Part shown: positions 45,845-54,171 of the stretch, in pieces
Position numbering within the stretch: position 1 is the stretch's first letter
How the letters are laid out: each line of letters begins with the position of its first letter
Assembly (NCBI RefSeq): GCF_029223285.1
Contig: NZ_JARHUJ010000004.1
Location: 744,001 to 808,000, forward strand
Reading direction: 5' to 3'
Length of the DNA: 64,000 nt
From: Paraflavitalea sp. CAU 1676
GTDB lineage: Bacteria; Bacteroidota; Bacteroidia; Chitinophagales; Chitinophagaceae
Program-made: the position numbers and the translations under genes
Notes under the pieces: generated by a model
Database searches by the model: none
The model's input: the letters and a program-made list of their open reading frames with translations, nothing else
What the model was told of the DNA's origin: nothing

Positions 45845-46304
45845 GGCATCAAATGTAGGCTGGACGGGCTTTTTTGCTCAGTTAGATTGGCGGATGCAGT
45901 TCTATGGCGGGTTTGCTCGAAATGAGCAATTCAAATAGCATAGCCGCGAAGCCCGGATGAAGCAGATCTGTCTAATTTACAATATCTACCATCCCATATC
46001 CAAATTTATCGCTTCACCTAAGTAGAAAATGCAGCCTATACCCACCATCATTAGCTCAAATCCCTTTCGTACTTGCTAGCCGTCGGAAACACCCTTCAAC
46101 GCAAAAGCATCCTCCCCGGCTCAAAACCCTTCCTGCTTCTCAGTCGCCCGAAACGCAGCTTATCCCCCAAGTGCCCCCTCAACCCCTTTTCCTGCGCGTC
46201 AGCACCGAAACGCACCTCTATACACAACTTCTGTCTCAAACATCCTTTCCGGCGAGTCGGCTCTCCATTACCCGCCAATAAACGATCTTTCCCAACCCGG
46301 GAAG

Positions 46305-46348
46305 GGCGAACACTGAGCGAACACAGAGCGAACCTACACCGAACACGA
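46305..46348. repeat. Second degenerate 11-bp tandem repeat array, four units
   Basis: Four consecutive 11-mers: GGCGAACACTG, AGCGAACACAG, AGCGAACCTAC, ACCGAACACGA. The period is the same as in the array at 45790 but the unit sequence differs. Confidence 0.75.
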
Positions 46349-46672
46349 AAGGGGACCGTTCCCCAAATGGGAGAGACTTTCGATCGGTCACTCGAGCCTC
46401 CAAACCTTTACCCTACCAAGTACGAACTTGTCCGCCTCCAGCAGCGCTAAAAAGCGCGATACGGACCCATCTCCGACGCGAAAGTTTAAATGGAGGAAAA
46501 TAGAATGGCCCCGTATGACAAAGGAAATGCAGCCAATGCAAGGCATTATCACGGAGAGCCGATCCCGCTTCTCGAATTTTATGCATTCAGGTAGCAGTAA
46601 ACGATCAGGTACTCTTCTTCTTCAAGGCTCAGGAATAACACCATTTTTGTCTGCAATACTGCAATCCTCATC

Positions 46673-47227
46673 TTATATGGGATGTTTAGGTGTAAACAAC
46701 CCATGATGCTGACTATCCACCTCTCTGTTTTTTCTCCGAAACTCCCTATCCCGCTTTTGCCACAAACGCAATTCAACAGGCGGCAATTCAGCAAGGTCCT
46801 TCTTTCCAAACCCGACCACTTCTTCACACAATGACGCACATTGTGCACGATAACTGATACGCAGATTCGTGCAGGGATATTCCTTCATTACGCCCCGCCG
46901 GCCAGCATATTGTTTACTGAGGTAGTCGAAGATGTCTTCCCGCTCCCAGCCATATTTTAACCAGATCCTGGCCTCGCTGACGAGTATACGGAATTGATTC
47001 TTCTTCCTGCGGTGCTCGGGTATCAGTGCATACACGGAAGCAGCAAGGGGCGATGCCAGGGCCATCTGTCCAGACGACGCCCTGAACTTTCGGAACGCCG
47101 GATCTTTCTTAATCCTTTTGCCGGTAATCGAACTGCGCGTGCGCAAATAATACCTGTCATACATCAGGTATACCGTGATCGGACCCACAGTACCAACGAA
47201 CGGAGGAATGGAGGTAAGTCGAGCCAT
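46673..47227 (-). CDS. Hypothetical protein, orphan in gene-poor region
   Basis: 184 residues from ATG 47227 (MARLTSIPPFVGTVGPITVY); the frame continues up to 47287 but with no supporting features. The sequence is basic, with LRTRSSITGKRIKKDPAFRKFR, a long middle helix region (ASPLAASVYALIP) and a charged C-terminus (RLWQKRDREFRRKNREVD). No signal peptide or TM helix. The composition and even helix pattern look like a real protein, and the Gly-x-x-Gly-Pro-Ile-x-Val-Tyr opening resembles small hypothetical proteins I associate with Bacteroidota, but I cannot name a family or function. It is the only minus-strand gene between 34.2 and 50 kb and has a decamer repeat array about 50 bases upstream. 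Confidence 0.6.
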   Translation of the reverse strand: MARLTSIPPFVGTVGPITVYLMYDRYYLRTRSSITGKRIKKDPAFRKFRASSGQMALASPLAASVYALIPEHRRKKNQFRILVSEARIWLKYGWEREDIFDYLSKQYAGRRGVMKEYPCTNLRISYRAQCASLCEEVVGFGKKDLAELPPVELRLWQKRDREFRRKNREVDSQHHGLFTPKHPI

Positions 47228-47900
47228 AAGATGGATTTTACTTGAAGTTACACAAGCGACGTTTATCCAAGAACAGACCCGTGGCATTCCGTGGCTTTCC
47301 GTGACATATAGTTACTTTCCGTGGCATTTTAACATTTCCTACGGCCTCACGATTGTCAATCATATAACCCATTTAGCCATCAACAGAAAACTGTATAGTC
47401 AGTGCAGCCTTATCCGCTTCTGATTATTACCTCAAGCGCATTTCCATCGCCCCAGCGATACACCTCGTTCGGTCCTTGTTCGTACCTCATCCGGAGTTAC
47501 CGCGCAATTCCTGGCTGTCGGGGCTCCTTCACGTTTGGCCTTCTACTCGCCATTGTTTGCACATTCTTATGATATCCATTAGGTTAGGTTCGGCGTGGCC
47601 CAAAACAAAGAACGAATGAAGTACGTGTCAGGCAAGAATCTAATGCACCCAAACACTGCAGCTCCCAGCCCCATTAACCCGCCTCCTCGCCAACCTTACT
47701 GTCCAACCCGCCGCCGCACGCCGCACAAGATCACCCCACAACCCCCACACAATCAAACCGATAACCCAGCCCACCTGCAAAATCACCACACATCACACCC
47801 CCAAATCCCCTCCACCCGACCTAAAGCCCCCTGATTCCGAAACATTTATACCATCCCCAACGCTTTTTTCGTTTATTTGCTGAAAATTCCAAATAGATCA
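47228..47900. other. Intergenic region before ddl
   Basis: 673 bases. It holds the decamer repeat (47279-47328) near the start of the 184-residue gene, and from about 47640 to 47835 a plus strand extremely poor in G and rich in C and A. A short minus-strand frame there reads VGWVIGLIVWGLWGDLVRRA, which could be a membrane peptide, but no family match is recognised and I do not call it. No promoter for ddl was found. Confidence 0.5.
47279..47328. repeat. 10-bp-phased direct repeats upstream of the orphan 184-residue gene
   Basis: Five consecutive decamers: CCGTGGCATT, CCGTGGCTTT, CCGTGACATA, TAGTTACTTT, CCGTGGCATT. Four share CCGTG(G/A)C. The exact 10-bp phase places every copy on one face of the helix, as for iterons or cooperative operators. 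They end about 50 bases before the minus-strand start at 47227. Confidence 0.7.
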
Positions 47901-48896
47901 ATGAAGCCTGTTATTGCCTTTGTCACCGGTGGATACTCAACCGAATCCGTCATTTCCTATAAAAGTGCGGTTACTATTGAAAACAACATCGATACCAGCA
48001 AATACGAAGTCTTTAAAATAGATATCACCCCCGAAGGCTGGTGGTACGAAACCACTACCGGCCGCAAAATAGCCGTCGACCGCAGCGATTTCTCCATTTC
48101 TGCCGATGGTCGCAAGGTCACTTTCGATGCCGTCCTCATCGGCATTCACGGCACCCCCGGCGAAGACGGTAAACTGCAGGGCTACTTCGACCTCCTCAAC
48201 CTGCCCTATACCTCCTGCGATGCCGCTACCTCCGCCATCACCTTCAACAAGCGCTATACCGTGGCCGTCGCCGCCTTCGCAGGTATTCATGTGGCCAAAT
48301 CTTTGCATATATTTAAGCATACGCCACTCACTCCGGCCGAGATTTTGAAACAGGTGAGCCTGCCGGTGTTCGTAAAACCCAACAACGGCGGATCCAGCAT
48401 CGGTATGAGCAAAGTGCACAAAGCAGACGAACTCGCAGCAGCCCTCGAAAAAGCCTTTAAGGAAGACGATCAGCTGCTCATCGAAGAATATATCTCCGGC
48501 CGTGAATTCACAGTAGGTGTTTTCAAAACAACCGAAGGCATCATCGTATTGCCCATCACCGAAGTTGCTACCGATAAGGACTTCTTCGATTACGAAGCCA
48601 AATACCAGGGCAAAAGCACCGAAACAACGCCCGCCCAGGTCGATGAAAGCATCGCCGATACCATCCGTAAAACGGCCCGCAAAGTGTACGAGATCTTTAA
48701 CTGCCGCGGTGTGGTACGCATCGATTTCATTTACAACGAAGCTAAAAATGCACCCTATATCCTGGAGATCAATACCGTGCCCGGCCAAAGCGAGGCCAGC
48801 ATCGTACCCCAACAGGTAAAGGTGATGGGATGGACCCTCAAAGATTTCTACTCGTCGCTCATCGAAGACGCATTAGACAGGGGTAAAAGCAAATAA
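47901..48896 (+). CDS. ddl: D-alanine--D-alanine ligase
   Basis: ATP-grasp ligase joining two D-alanines for peptidoglycan precursors; cytoplasmic. 331 residues from ATG 47901 (MKPVIAFVTGGYSTESVIS). Residues 1-100 form the N-terminal domain with GIHGTPGEDGKLQGYFDLLNLPYTS, ATP-binding residues include VFVKPNNGGSSIGMSKV and LIEEYISGREFTVGV, and the metal/ligand site is VVRIDFIYN plus YILEINTVPGQSEASIVPQQ near the end. The upstream in-frame codons from 47877 are not Ddl-like. A PASTA protein follows after 29 bases, consistent with a cell-wall operon. Confidence 0.96.
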   Translation: MKPVIAFVTGGYSTESVISYKSAVTIENNIDTSKYEVFKIDITPEGWWYETTTGRKIAVDRSDFSISADGRKVTFDAVLIGIHGTPGEDGKLQGYFDLLNLPYTSCDAATSAITFNKRYTVAVAAFAGIHVAKSLHIFKHTPLTPAEILKQVSLPVFVKPNNGGSSIGMSKVHKADELAAALEKAFKEDDQLLIEEYISGREFTVGVFKTTEGIIVLPITEVATDKDFFDYEAKYQGKSTETTPAQVDESIADTIRKTARKVYEIFNCRGVVRIDFIYNEAKNAPYILEINTVPGQSEASIVPQQVKVMGWTLKDFYSSLIEDALDRGKSK

Positions 48897-48925
48897 CCAA
48901 CAATCTTAAATCGAAATCCAACAAC

Positions 48926-49744
48926 GTGTTCAAATTCATCACCAGTCGACCTCTATGGCAGAACATCCTGTTTGCGCTGATATTGGTGTTCCTGTTGCTG
49001 TTCCTTTTCCTGCAATCACTCAACCTCATCACCCGTCACGGAACTACAGTAGTAATACCCTCCGTAACCGGTAAATCCTATGAGGATGCAAAGAAGATCC
49101 TCGAAGCACAAGGCTTCGATGTACAGATACAGGACTCTATCTACAACGATACCGCAAAACCGCTTTCCGTATTACGCCAGTTTCCCGATGGGGAAGAAGT
49201 GGTAAAGGTGAACCGTACCGTGTACCTAACCATCAACAGGGCAGTAGCCCCCGATATCGAAATGCCCAACCTCGAAGGACTCACCTTCCGCAGCGCAGAG
49301 ATCGCGCTCAAGCAATACAACCTGCGCCTCGAGGATACCACCTATGTGCCCAACTTCGCCAAAAACTCCGTATTGGAGCAACACTATAAAGGCAAACGCA
49401 TCAGGCCCGGTACCCGCCTTCCCATGGGAAGCGGCATCACGCTGGTGCTGGCGAGCGGACTGGGTAATGAAGAGCTGCCGGTACCCGATCTCTTTGGCAA
49501 AACCTACACCGAAGCCAGGGTGCTGCTGGAATCTTATGGACTCACCCTCGGCGCCACCGCCTTCGAACAGGGAGTGGCCGACAGTACCAACGCGTACATC
49601 TACACCCAACAACCCGAATCCATATTGCCCGATGGCCGCATCAACATGATCCGCCAGGGACAATCGATCAACGTACGCCTCCAGGCACAGCGCCCGGTAC
49701 GCGATTCCACCGCCATACCAGCGCAGCCGGAACAACCAGAGTAA
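48926..49744 (+). CDS. PASTA-domain membrane protein
   Basis: 272 residues from a GTG start. A short cytoplasmic end, one membrane helix (~11-32, ILFALILVFLLLFLFL), then three PASTA domains of about 65-70 residues at ~45-110 (VVIPSVTGKSYEDAKKILEAQGF), ~112-185 (IEMPNLEGLTFRSAEIALKQYNL) and ~190-260 (LPVPDLFGKTYTEARVLLESYGL). PASTA domains bind peptidoglycan-type ligands; here there is no kinase or transpeptidase attached. Location behind ddl points to a wall-associated periplasmic role. The rhodanese gene starts 18 bases later. Confidence 0.92.
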   Translation: MFKFITSRPLWQNILFALILVFLLLFLFLQSLNLITRHGTTVVIPSVTGKSYEDAKKILEAQGFDVQIQDSIYNDTAKPLSVLRQFPDGEEVVKVNRTVYLTINRAVAPDIEMPNLEGLTFRSAEIALKQYNLRLEDTTYVPNFAKNSVLEQHYKGKRIRPGTRLPMGSGITLVLASGLGNEELPVPDLFGKTYTEARVLLESYGLTLGATAFEQGVADSTNAYIYTQQPESILPDGRINMIRQGQSINVRLQAQRPVRDSTAIPAQPEQPE

Positions 49745-49762
49745 ACCATCAATAACTATTAT

Positions 49763-50071
49763 ATGCAGAACATAACAGCTGAAGAAGTAAAAGCACGACT
49801 CGATGCGGGAGAAAAACTGAACCTGGTAGATGTGCGCGAGCCGCATGAACATGCTGACTTCAACATCGGTGGTAAATTATTTCCGCTCGGAAAAATACAG
49901 ACCATGCAGGTCGATGAACTCGAAAGCCTGCAGGAAGAGGAAGTGATCGTCTACTGCCGCAGCGGCAACCGGAGCGGACAAGCCGCCATGATCCTCGAAA
50001 CCCTCGGCTTCAAGAATACCAAGAACCTCGTAGGCGGTATGATGAACTGGGAGTCTGTGTACGGCAGATAA
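49763..50071 (+). CDS. Single-domain rhodanese-like protein
   Basis: 102 residues, no signal peptide. One rhodanese domain with LVDVREPHEHADFNIGG and the active loop CRSGNRSGQ (C65), which forms a persulfide in sulfur-transfer enzymes. Stand-alone rhodaneses deliver sulfane sulfur or detoxify cyanide or reactive sulfur. It is third in the ddl-PASTA cluster with an 18-base gap, a position where I would have expected an RluD-type pseudouridine synthase from other Bacteroidota; that expectation is from memory. Followed by a hairpin. Confidence 0.92.
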   Translation: MQNITAEEVKARLDAGEKLNLVDVREPHEHADFNIGGKLFPLGKIQTMQVDELESLQEEEVIVYCRSGNRSGQAAMILETLGFKNTKNLVGGMMNWESVYGR

Positions 50072-50094
50072 TACCGCAACAGCGTAAAATAAAT

Positions 50095-50133
50095 AAGGGC
50101 TGTTCTTTGCTGCAAAGTAGAGAGCAGCCTTTT
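50095..50133 (+). terminator. Terminator candidate after the rhodanese gene
   Basis: AAGGGCTG can pair with CAGCCTTTT with one bulge, and CTTTG/CAAAG forms an inner stem around CTG; the stem is followed by TTTGCTTT. It lies 24 bases after the stop. Confidence 0.5.
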
Positions 50134-50136
50134 GCT

Positions 50137-50724
50137 TTACCATTTAAACGGCATCAGCATCGGCACCTTTTGCTGATACGCCCGGTACGCTTCGCCAAAC
50201 TCGGCACGCAGCTTCCGCTCTTCCCACACCGTGCCAATAAAAGTATACAGCGTAATCATACAACAGGAAATGAGATACCCAAGCTCCGGCCAGATCAACC
50301 AGCACGACCACACGGTCAGCAACGTACCCGCATACAACGGATGCCGCACATAACGGTTCAGTCCGTCCGTCGTCAGGCCCATAGACTCTTCTCGCCTCGG
50401 AAACAATACATCGATGCCGCTGAGGTAGAAGAAGTATCGCCAAATGCAAATGAGCATGATCGCAAGGCCACCAAGCGCAGCCACACCTGCTATCAATTGC
50501 CACACGATCCCCGGCCGCCACAACCAGACGGTTGGCAGCTGCCACTCGTACCAGACAATAACCAATAAAATAAAGAAGGAAAACAAAGAGTAGGAGAGAC
50601 GATAAAAAGGAAAGAAACGACCGCTTATCTGTTGCACCCTGCGCTTCCACCAGCCGGCGGCAAACAGGCTGTGCGTACTGCCAAACAACAACCAAAGAGC
50701 GATAAGATAAATGTAGGCTAACAT
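50137..50724 (-). CDS. Isoprenylcysteine methyltransferase-like membrane protein (ICMT/PEMT superfamily)
   Basis: 195 residues with about five hydrophobic helices and no cleavable signal. The C-terminal signature YVRHPLYAGTLLTVWSCWLIWPELGY followed by EERKLRAEFGEAYRAYQQKVPML is the S-adenosylmethionine-binding pattern of integral-membrane methyltransferases such as isoprenylcysteine or phospholipid methyltransferases and NnrU relatives. The substrate is unknown; bacteria lack prenylated proteins of the eukaryotic kind. Convergent with the rhodanese gene. Start ATG 50724 is well supported by the first helix. Confidence 0.85.
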   Translation of the reverse strand: MLAYIYLIALWLLFGSTHSLFAAGWWKRRVQQISGRFFPFYRLSYSLFSFFILLVIVWYEWQLPTVWLWRPGIVWQLIAGVAALGGLAIMLICIWRYFFYLSGIDVLFPRREESMGLTTDGLNRYVRHPLYAGTLLTVWSCWLIWPELGYLISCCMITLYTFIGTVWEERKLRAEFGEAYRAYQQKVPMLMPFKW

Positions 50725-50822
50725 GCAGTGTTATTCTCTCTTAAAGATACCTACATTTCCGCCATCAAAACCTACATCCGCCGCGGAAACCCGCCCCGTA
50801 GTCAAAACGCTGCATCCGATCC

Positions 50823-52082
50823 CTACACCTTCACCTTCAGCGTACAGCCCTCACCAGGTGCCGAAATGATCTCCATATCGCCATTGAACACCTCGATCCG
50901 GTTGCGGATATTGTTGAGGCCCATACCCGGCCTCACTTCCGAAACATCAAATCCTACACCGTCATCACGAATGGTCAGCAAAGTATGTCCGTCACTGGGC
51001 TTCAGGTCGATGATTACGCCCGCCGCATTTGAATGCTTTAATACGTTGTTCAGTTGCTCCTGGATGATACGGTACAGCACCAGCCGCCGGTTCTCGGGCA
51101 CCTGGCTTTCATCAAAACCCGCATGGCGCACATGAAATTCGATCTCGCGGGCATGGCTGATATCCTCGATCAGTTGATACAAGCTCTCCAGTAAACTCTG
51201 TTCATTCAAAGCTGGCGGTAGCAGCGAACGCGACAAACTCCTGATCTCTTCGATGGTTTGGGTGATATAACTCGCGCACTTATGCAAAAGCTCTTCCCGC
51301 ACAGCCGGGTTCACCAAAGCATGTTGTATATAAAGCTTTACGACGCCCAGTAGTTGATTGATATTGTCGTGCAGTTCCTCACCCAGTTTCTTGCGCTCCG
51401 CTTCCTCCGCCTGCAATACACTACGCGCCAGTTCGTCTTTATGCCTGGTTTGCGCTTCGATTAATGTGTCCTGCAACAGCCTTTGCTCGGTTACATCCTG
51501 CATAGCGCCGATCAACCGGTAAGGTTGCCCCGCAGCGTTACGCATGATAAACCCCCGGTCGAAGATGGTTTTGAAATCGCCGTTCTTGCAACGGAAGCGG
51601 TATTCATCCTGCCATACGGTACCGCCGGTATCCAGCTTGGCATCGATGGTATCGAGTACCCTTTCCTTGTCTTCCGGATGCAGGTTGTTGGTCCACCAGT
51701 GGTAATTATCCTGCAACTCATCTTCCGTATATCCGAACATCTCCTGCAAAGCCCGGTTGGTATAGCATTGTTTGGTCTGAATGTTATAATCCCACACCGC
51801 ATCATTCGTAGCCATGCCCAGGAGTTGATACCGCTCCAGTATCTCCTGCTCCTGTTTACGCGCTTTTTGCACCTTGGCGTAATACCGGTGGCTGATATAA
51901 TAGATCAGCCCGGCGCCCAGTACCATAAAGGCAATACCCTTATAGCGCTGTATGTTATTGTATACAACGGGATCATGGTCGCTGATGGACCAGGCTATTG
52001 AATCGGAAAACAATATCCAGGCAGTGCCGAATACAAGGAAGGCCAGTGAGAGTTTTACAGAGGAGGGCATAGGATTTTTCAT
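50823..52082 (-). CDS. Orphan PAS sensor histidine kinase, NarX/DesK-type
   Basis: 419 residues. Two membrane helices (~9-27 and ~47-64), then a PAS_3-type domain (~85-200; AVWDYNIQTKQCYTNRALQEMFGYTEDEL, WQDEYRFRCKNGDFKTIFDRG) with a PAC end. The HisKA_3-type dimerisation helix carries the phosphorylated H238 in LGEELHDNINQLLG. The ATPase domain follows, with N box IIQEQLNNVLKHSN, DDGVGFD and GMGLNNIRNRIE. Such kinases usually pair with LuxR/NarL response regulators, but none is adjacent. The sensory input is probably cytoplasmic through PAS, because the extracellular loop is only about 20 residues. Confidence 0.92.
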   Translation of the reverse strand: MKNPMPSSVKLSLAFLVFGTAWILFSDSIAWSISDHDPVVYNNIQRYKGIAFMVLGAGLIYYISHRYYAKVQKARKQEQEILERYQLLGMATNDAVWDYNIQTKQCYTNRALQEMFGYTEDELQDNYHWWTNNLHPEDKERVLDTIDAKLDTGGTVWQDEYRFRCKNGDFKTIFDRGFIMRNAAGQPYRLIGAMQDVTEQRLLQDTLIEAQTRHKDELARSVLQAEEAERKKLGEELHDNINQLLGVVKLYIQHALVNPAVREELLHKCASYITQTIEEIRSLSRSLLPPALNEQSLLESLYQLIEDISHAREIEFHVRHAGFDESQVPENRRLVLYRIIQEQLNNVLKHSNAAGVIIDLKPSDGHTLLTIRDDGVGFDVSEVRPGMGLNNIRNRIEVFNGDMEIISAPGEGCTLKVKV

Positions 52083-52254
52083 GCTAACAGGCTATGAAAT
52101 ACAATATTGCGAAAAATTTACTTCTATTCCATACCGATCATCGATTTCACAGTAAAAAATCATTCTATGGGGTAACACCGGTTTGTCCACGTCAACCTGA
52201 CACCGATGTTATTTTGCTCCCCAACCGCCCCACTTCCTTGCCCCCGCATTCCCT

Positions 52255-52262
52255 TATCTTTG
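52255..52262 (+). promoter_or_regulatory. -7 promoter box of the ABC-F gene (TATCTTTG)
   Basis: Exact TAnnTTTG followed by CGCC and ATG 52267; leaderless geometry. No well-spaced -33 box. Confidence 0.6.
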
Positions 52263-52266
52263 CGCC

Positions 52267-54156
52267 ATGCATTACGTTTCTGTAGAGGGACTTTCCAAGT
52301 CGTACGGGGTAAAACCACTTTTCGAGAACATCTCATTCCATGTAGAAGAAGGCGATAAAATAGCGCTGGTAGCCAGGAACGGCTCTGGTAAATCGACCCT
52401 GCTTAAGATCCTCGCCGGTACCGAAACCGCCGAAGACGGTAAAGTTTGGGTCAACAAAGAGGTTACCGTAGCCCTTTTCGATCAGGAACCTACCTTCCAG
52501 GAACACCTTTCTGTGCTCGACAATATCTTCCACCACAACCACCCGGTAATTAACGCAATTAAAGCTTATGAAGCCGTGAATGAGGATGGAACGCCCGAAC
52601 AGGTGAGTGATGCGATCGTAAAGATGGATGAACTGGGTGCCTGGGATTTCGATGCCAAGGTGAAGCAGATCCTCGGCAAGCTCAATATCCACCACCTCAA
52701 CCAGCCCACCGGCACGCTTTCGGGCGGCCAGCGCAAACGCGTGGCCCTCGCCAAAACCCTCATCGATATCGGGTTCGAGCACAAGCACGTATTGCTCATC
52801 ATGGATGAGCCCACCAACCACCTCGATGTAGAGATGGTAGAGTGGCTCGAATACTACCTCAACCAGCAACACGTAACCCTGCTGCTCGTTACCCACGACC
52901 GCTACTTCCTCGACAATGTATGCGAAGAGATCTGGGAAATGGACCGCAGCAGCCTCGTCGTGTACAAAGGCGATTACGAGAATTACCTCGAGAAAAAGGC
53001 CGCCCGCATGGAAAGCGAAGCAGCTACCATCGATAAAGCCCGCAATACCTACCGCCGCGAACTGGAATGGATGCGCAAGCAACCCAAAGCGCGTACCACC
53101 AAATCCAAGAGCCGGCAGGATGCTTTTTATGTAGTGGAGTCCAAAGCCAAACAACGCATCGAAGACCAGAAACTCCAGCTCGATGTAAAAATGAGCCGCC
53201 TCGGCGGTAAGATCATCGAGTTGAAGAAAGTGTACAAGAGTTTTGGAGAGAAGACCATCATGAAGGGCTTCGACTACACCTTCAAAAAAGGCGAAAGGGT
53301 AGGGGTTGTAGGAAAGAATGGCGTAGGGAAATCCACCTTTATTAATATACTCCAGGGCATCGACCAGCCGGATAGTGGCAAGATCAACATTGGCGACACC
53401 GTCATCTTCGGCAACTATTCGCAGCAGGGCCTACACATCAAAGAAGATGTCCGGGTCATTGAATACGTCAAGAATATTGCAGAAAGTTTCCCCCTCGCCA
53501 GCGGCGGATCGCTCAGTGCGGCCCAGTTCCTCGAACTGTTCCTGTTCCCGGCCGAGCAGCAATACACGTATATATCAAAGTTGAGCGGGGGCGAAAAACG
53601 CCGCCTGCACTTGTTGTCGATATTGTTCCGCAACCCCAACTTCCTGGTGCTCGATGAGCCTACCAACGACCTCGACCTGCAAACGCTGGCGGTGTTGGAG
53701 AACTTCCTCAACGATTTCCAGGGATGTCTGCTCATCGTATCGCACGACCGCTATTTCATGGATCGCCTCGTCGACCACCTCTTCGTGTTTGAAGGCGATG
53801 GCGTTATCAGCGATTTCCCCGGCAACTATTCGCAATACCGCATAGCCGAAAAGGAAAAGGAAGAAAAGACACAATCAGCCAGGCAGGAAGCTAAAAGCCC
53901 GGCCGCAGCAGAGCAGGCTTCCAGCAAGCCCGTGGAAAAAAAGAAGTTCTCCTTCAAGGAAAAACGTGAGTTTGAAACGCTGCAACAGGAGATCGCCAGC
54001 CTCGAAAAGGAAAAGGTGGAGGTGAACGAGAAGCTCAACAGCGGCAGTCTACCCTTCGAAGAACTGCAAAAACTCGCCAACCGCATCGGTGAGATCACCG
54101 CCCTGCTCGATGAAAAAGAGCTGCGTTGGCTTGAACTCAGTGAGATAGAGGGCTAA
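52267..54156 (+). CDS. ABC-F family ATPase (Uup/EttA-like)
   Basis: 629 residues, two ABC modules in one chain and no membrane helices. Module 1: Walker A VARNGSGKSTLLKILAG, signature LSGGQRKRVALAKTL, Walker B LLIMDEPTNHLDVEM. A linker of ~80 residues (P-site tRNA interaction motif region, RRELEWMRKQPKARTTK) follows. Module 2: GKNGVGKSTFINIL, LSGGEKRRLHLLSIL, FLVLDEPTNDLD. The C-terminal ~100 residues are charged and coiled-coil (FETLQQEIASLEKEKVEVNEKL), as in Uup. ABC-F proteins bind the ribosomal E site and relieve stalled translation; some protect from antibiotics. No antibiotic-resistance context is seen here. Confidence 0.94.
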   Translation: MHYVSVEGLSKSYGVKPLFENISFHVEEGDKIALVARNGSGKSTLLKILAGTETAEDGKVWVNKEVTVALFDQEPTFQEHLSVLDNIFHHNHPVINAIKAYEAVNEDGTPEQVSDAIVKMDELGAWDFDAKVKQILGKLNIHHLNQPTGTLSGGQRKRVALAKTLIDIGFEHKHVLLIMDEPTNHLDVEMVEWLEYYLNQQHVTLLLVTHDRYFLDNVCEEIWEMDRSSLVVYKGDYENYLEKKAARMESEAATIDKARNTYRRELEWMRKQPKARTTKSKSRQDAFYVVESKAKQRIEDQKLQLDVKMSRLGGKIIELKKVYKSFGEKTIMKGFDYTFKKGERVGVVGKNGVGKSTFINILQGIDQPDSGKINIGDTVIFGNYSQQGLHIKEDVRVIEYVKNIAESFPLASGGSLSAAQFLELFLFPAEQQYTYISKLSGGEKRRLHLLSILFRNPNFLVLDEPTNDLDLQTLAVLENFLNDFQGCLLIVSHDRYFMDRLVDHLFVFEGDGVISDFPGNYSQYRIAEKEKEEKTQSARQEAKSPAAAEQASSKPVEKKKFSFKEKREFETLQQEIASLEKEKVEVNEKLNSGSLPFEELQKLANRIGEITALLDEKELRWLELSEIEG

Positions 54157-54171
54157 AGTCCTCCCGCCTAT

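Larger units (their letters stand above)
45392..46672. other. Gene-poor region behind the RHS operon
   Basis: About 1.3 kb. Contents: the RHS operon terminator (45512-45543), a tandem 11-bp repeat array (45790-45844) and a second one (46305-46348). The frames at 46073-46450 and 46428-46706 have no protein-like composition; the first is driven by a C-rich, G-poor plus strand. No tRNA or integrase is seen. It may be decayed accessory DNA. Confidence 0.5.

Noticed and set aside
46073-46450. 125-codon plus-strand frame behind the RHS operon
   Set aside because: Its Pro/Ser/Arg-heavy composition follows from the G-poor plus strand, it runs through the 11-bp repeat array, and it has no protein-like pattern.
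47595-47834. 79-codon Pro/His/Thr-rich frame
   Set aside because: Low complexity caused by extreme strand bias; no start signal and no family.
45392-47900. Integrated element with integrase, attachment sites or CRISPR array
   Set aside because: No integrase, transposase, tRNA or spaced palindromic repeats seen; the short tandem arrays have no unique spacers.
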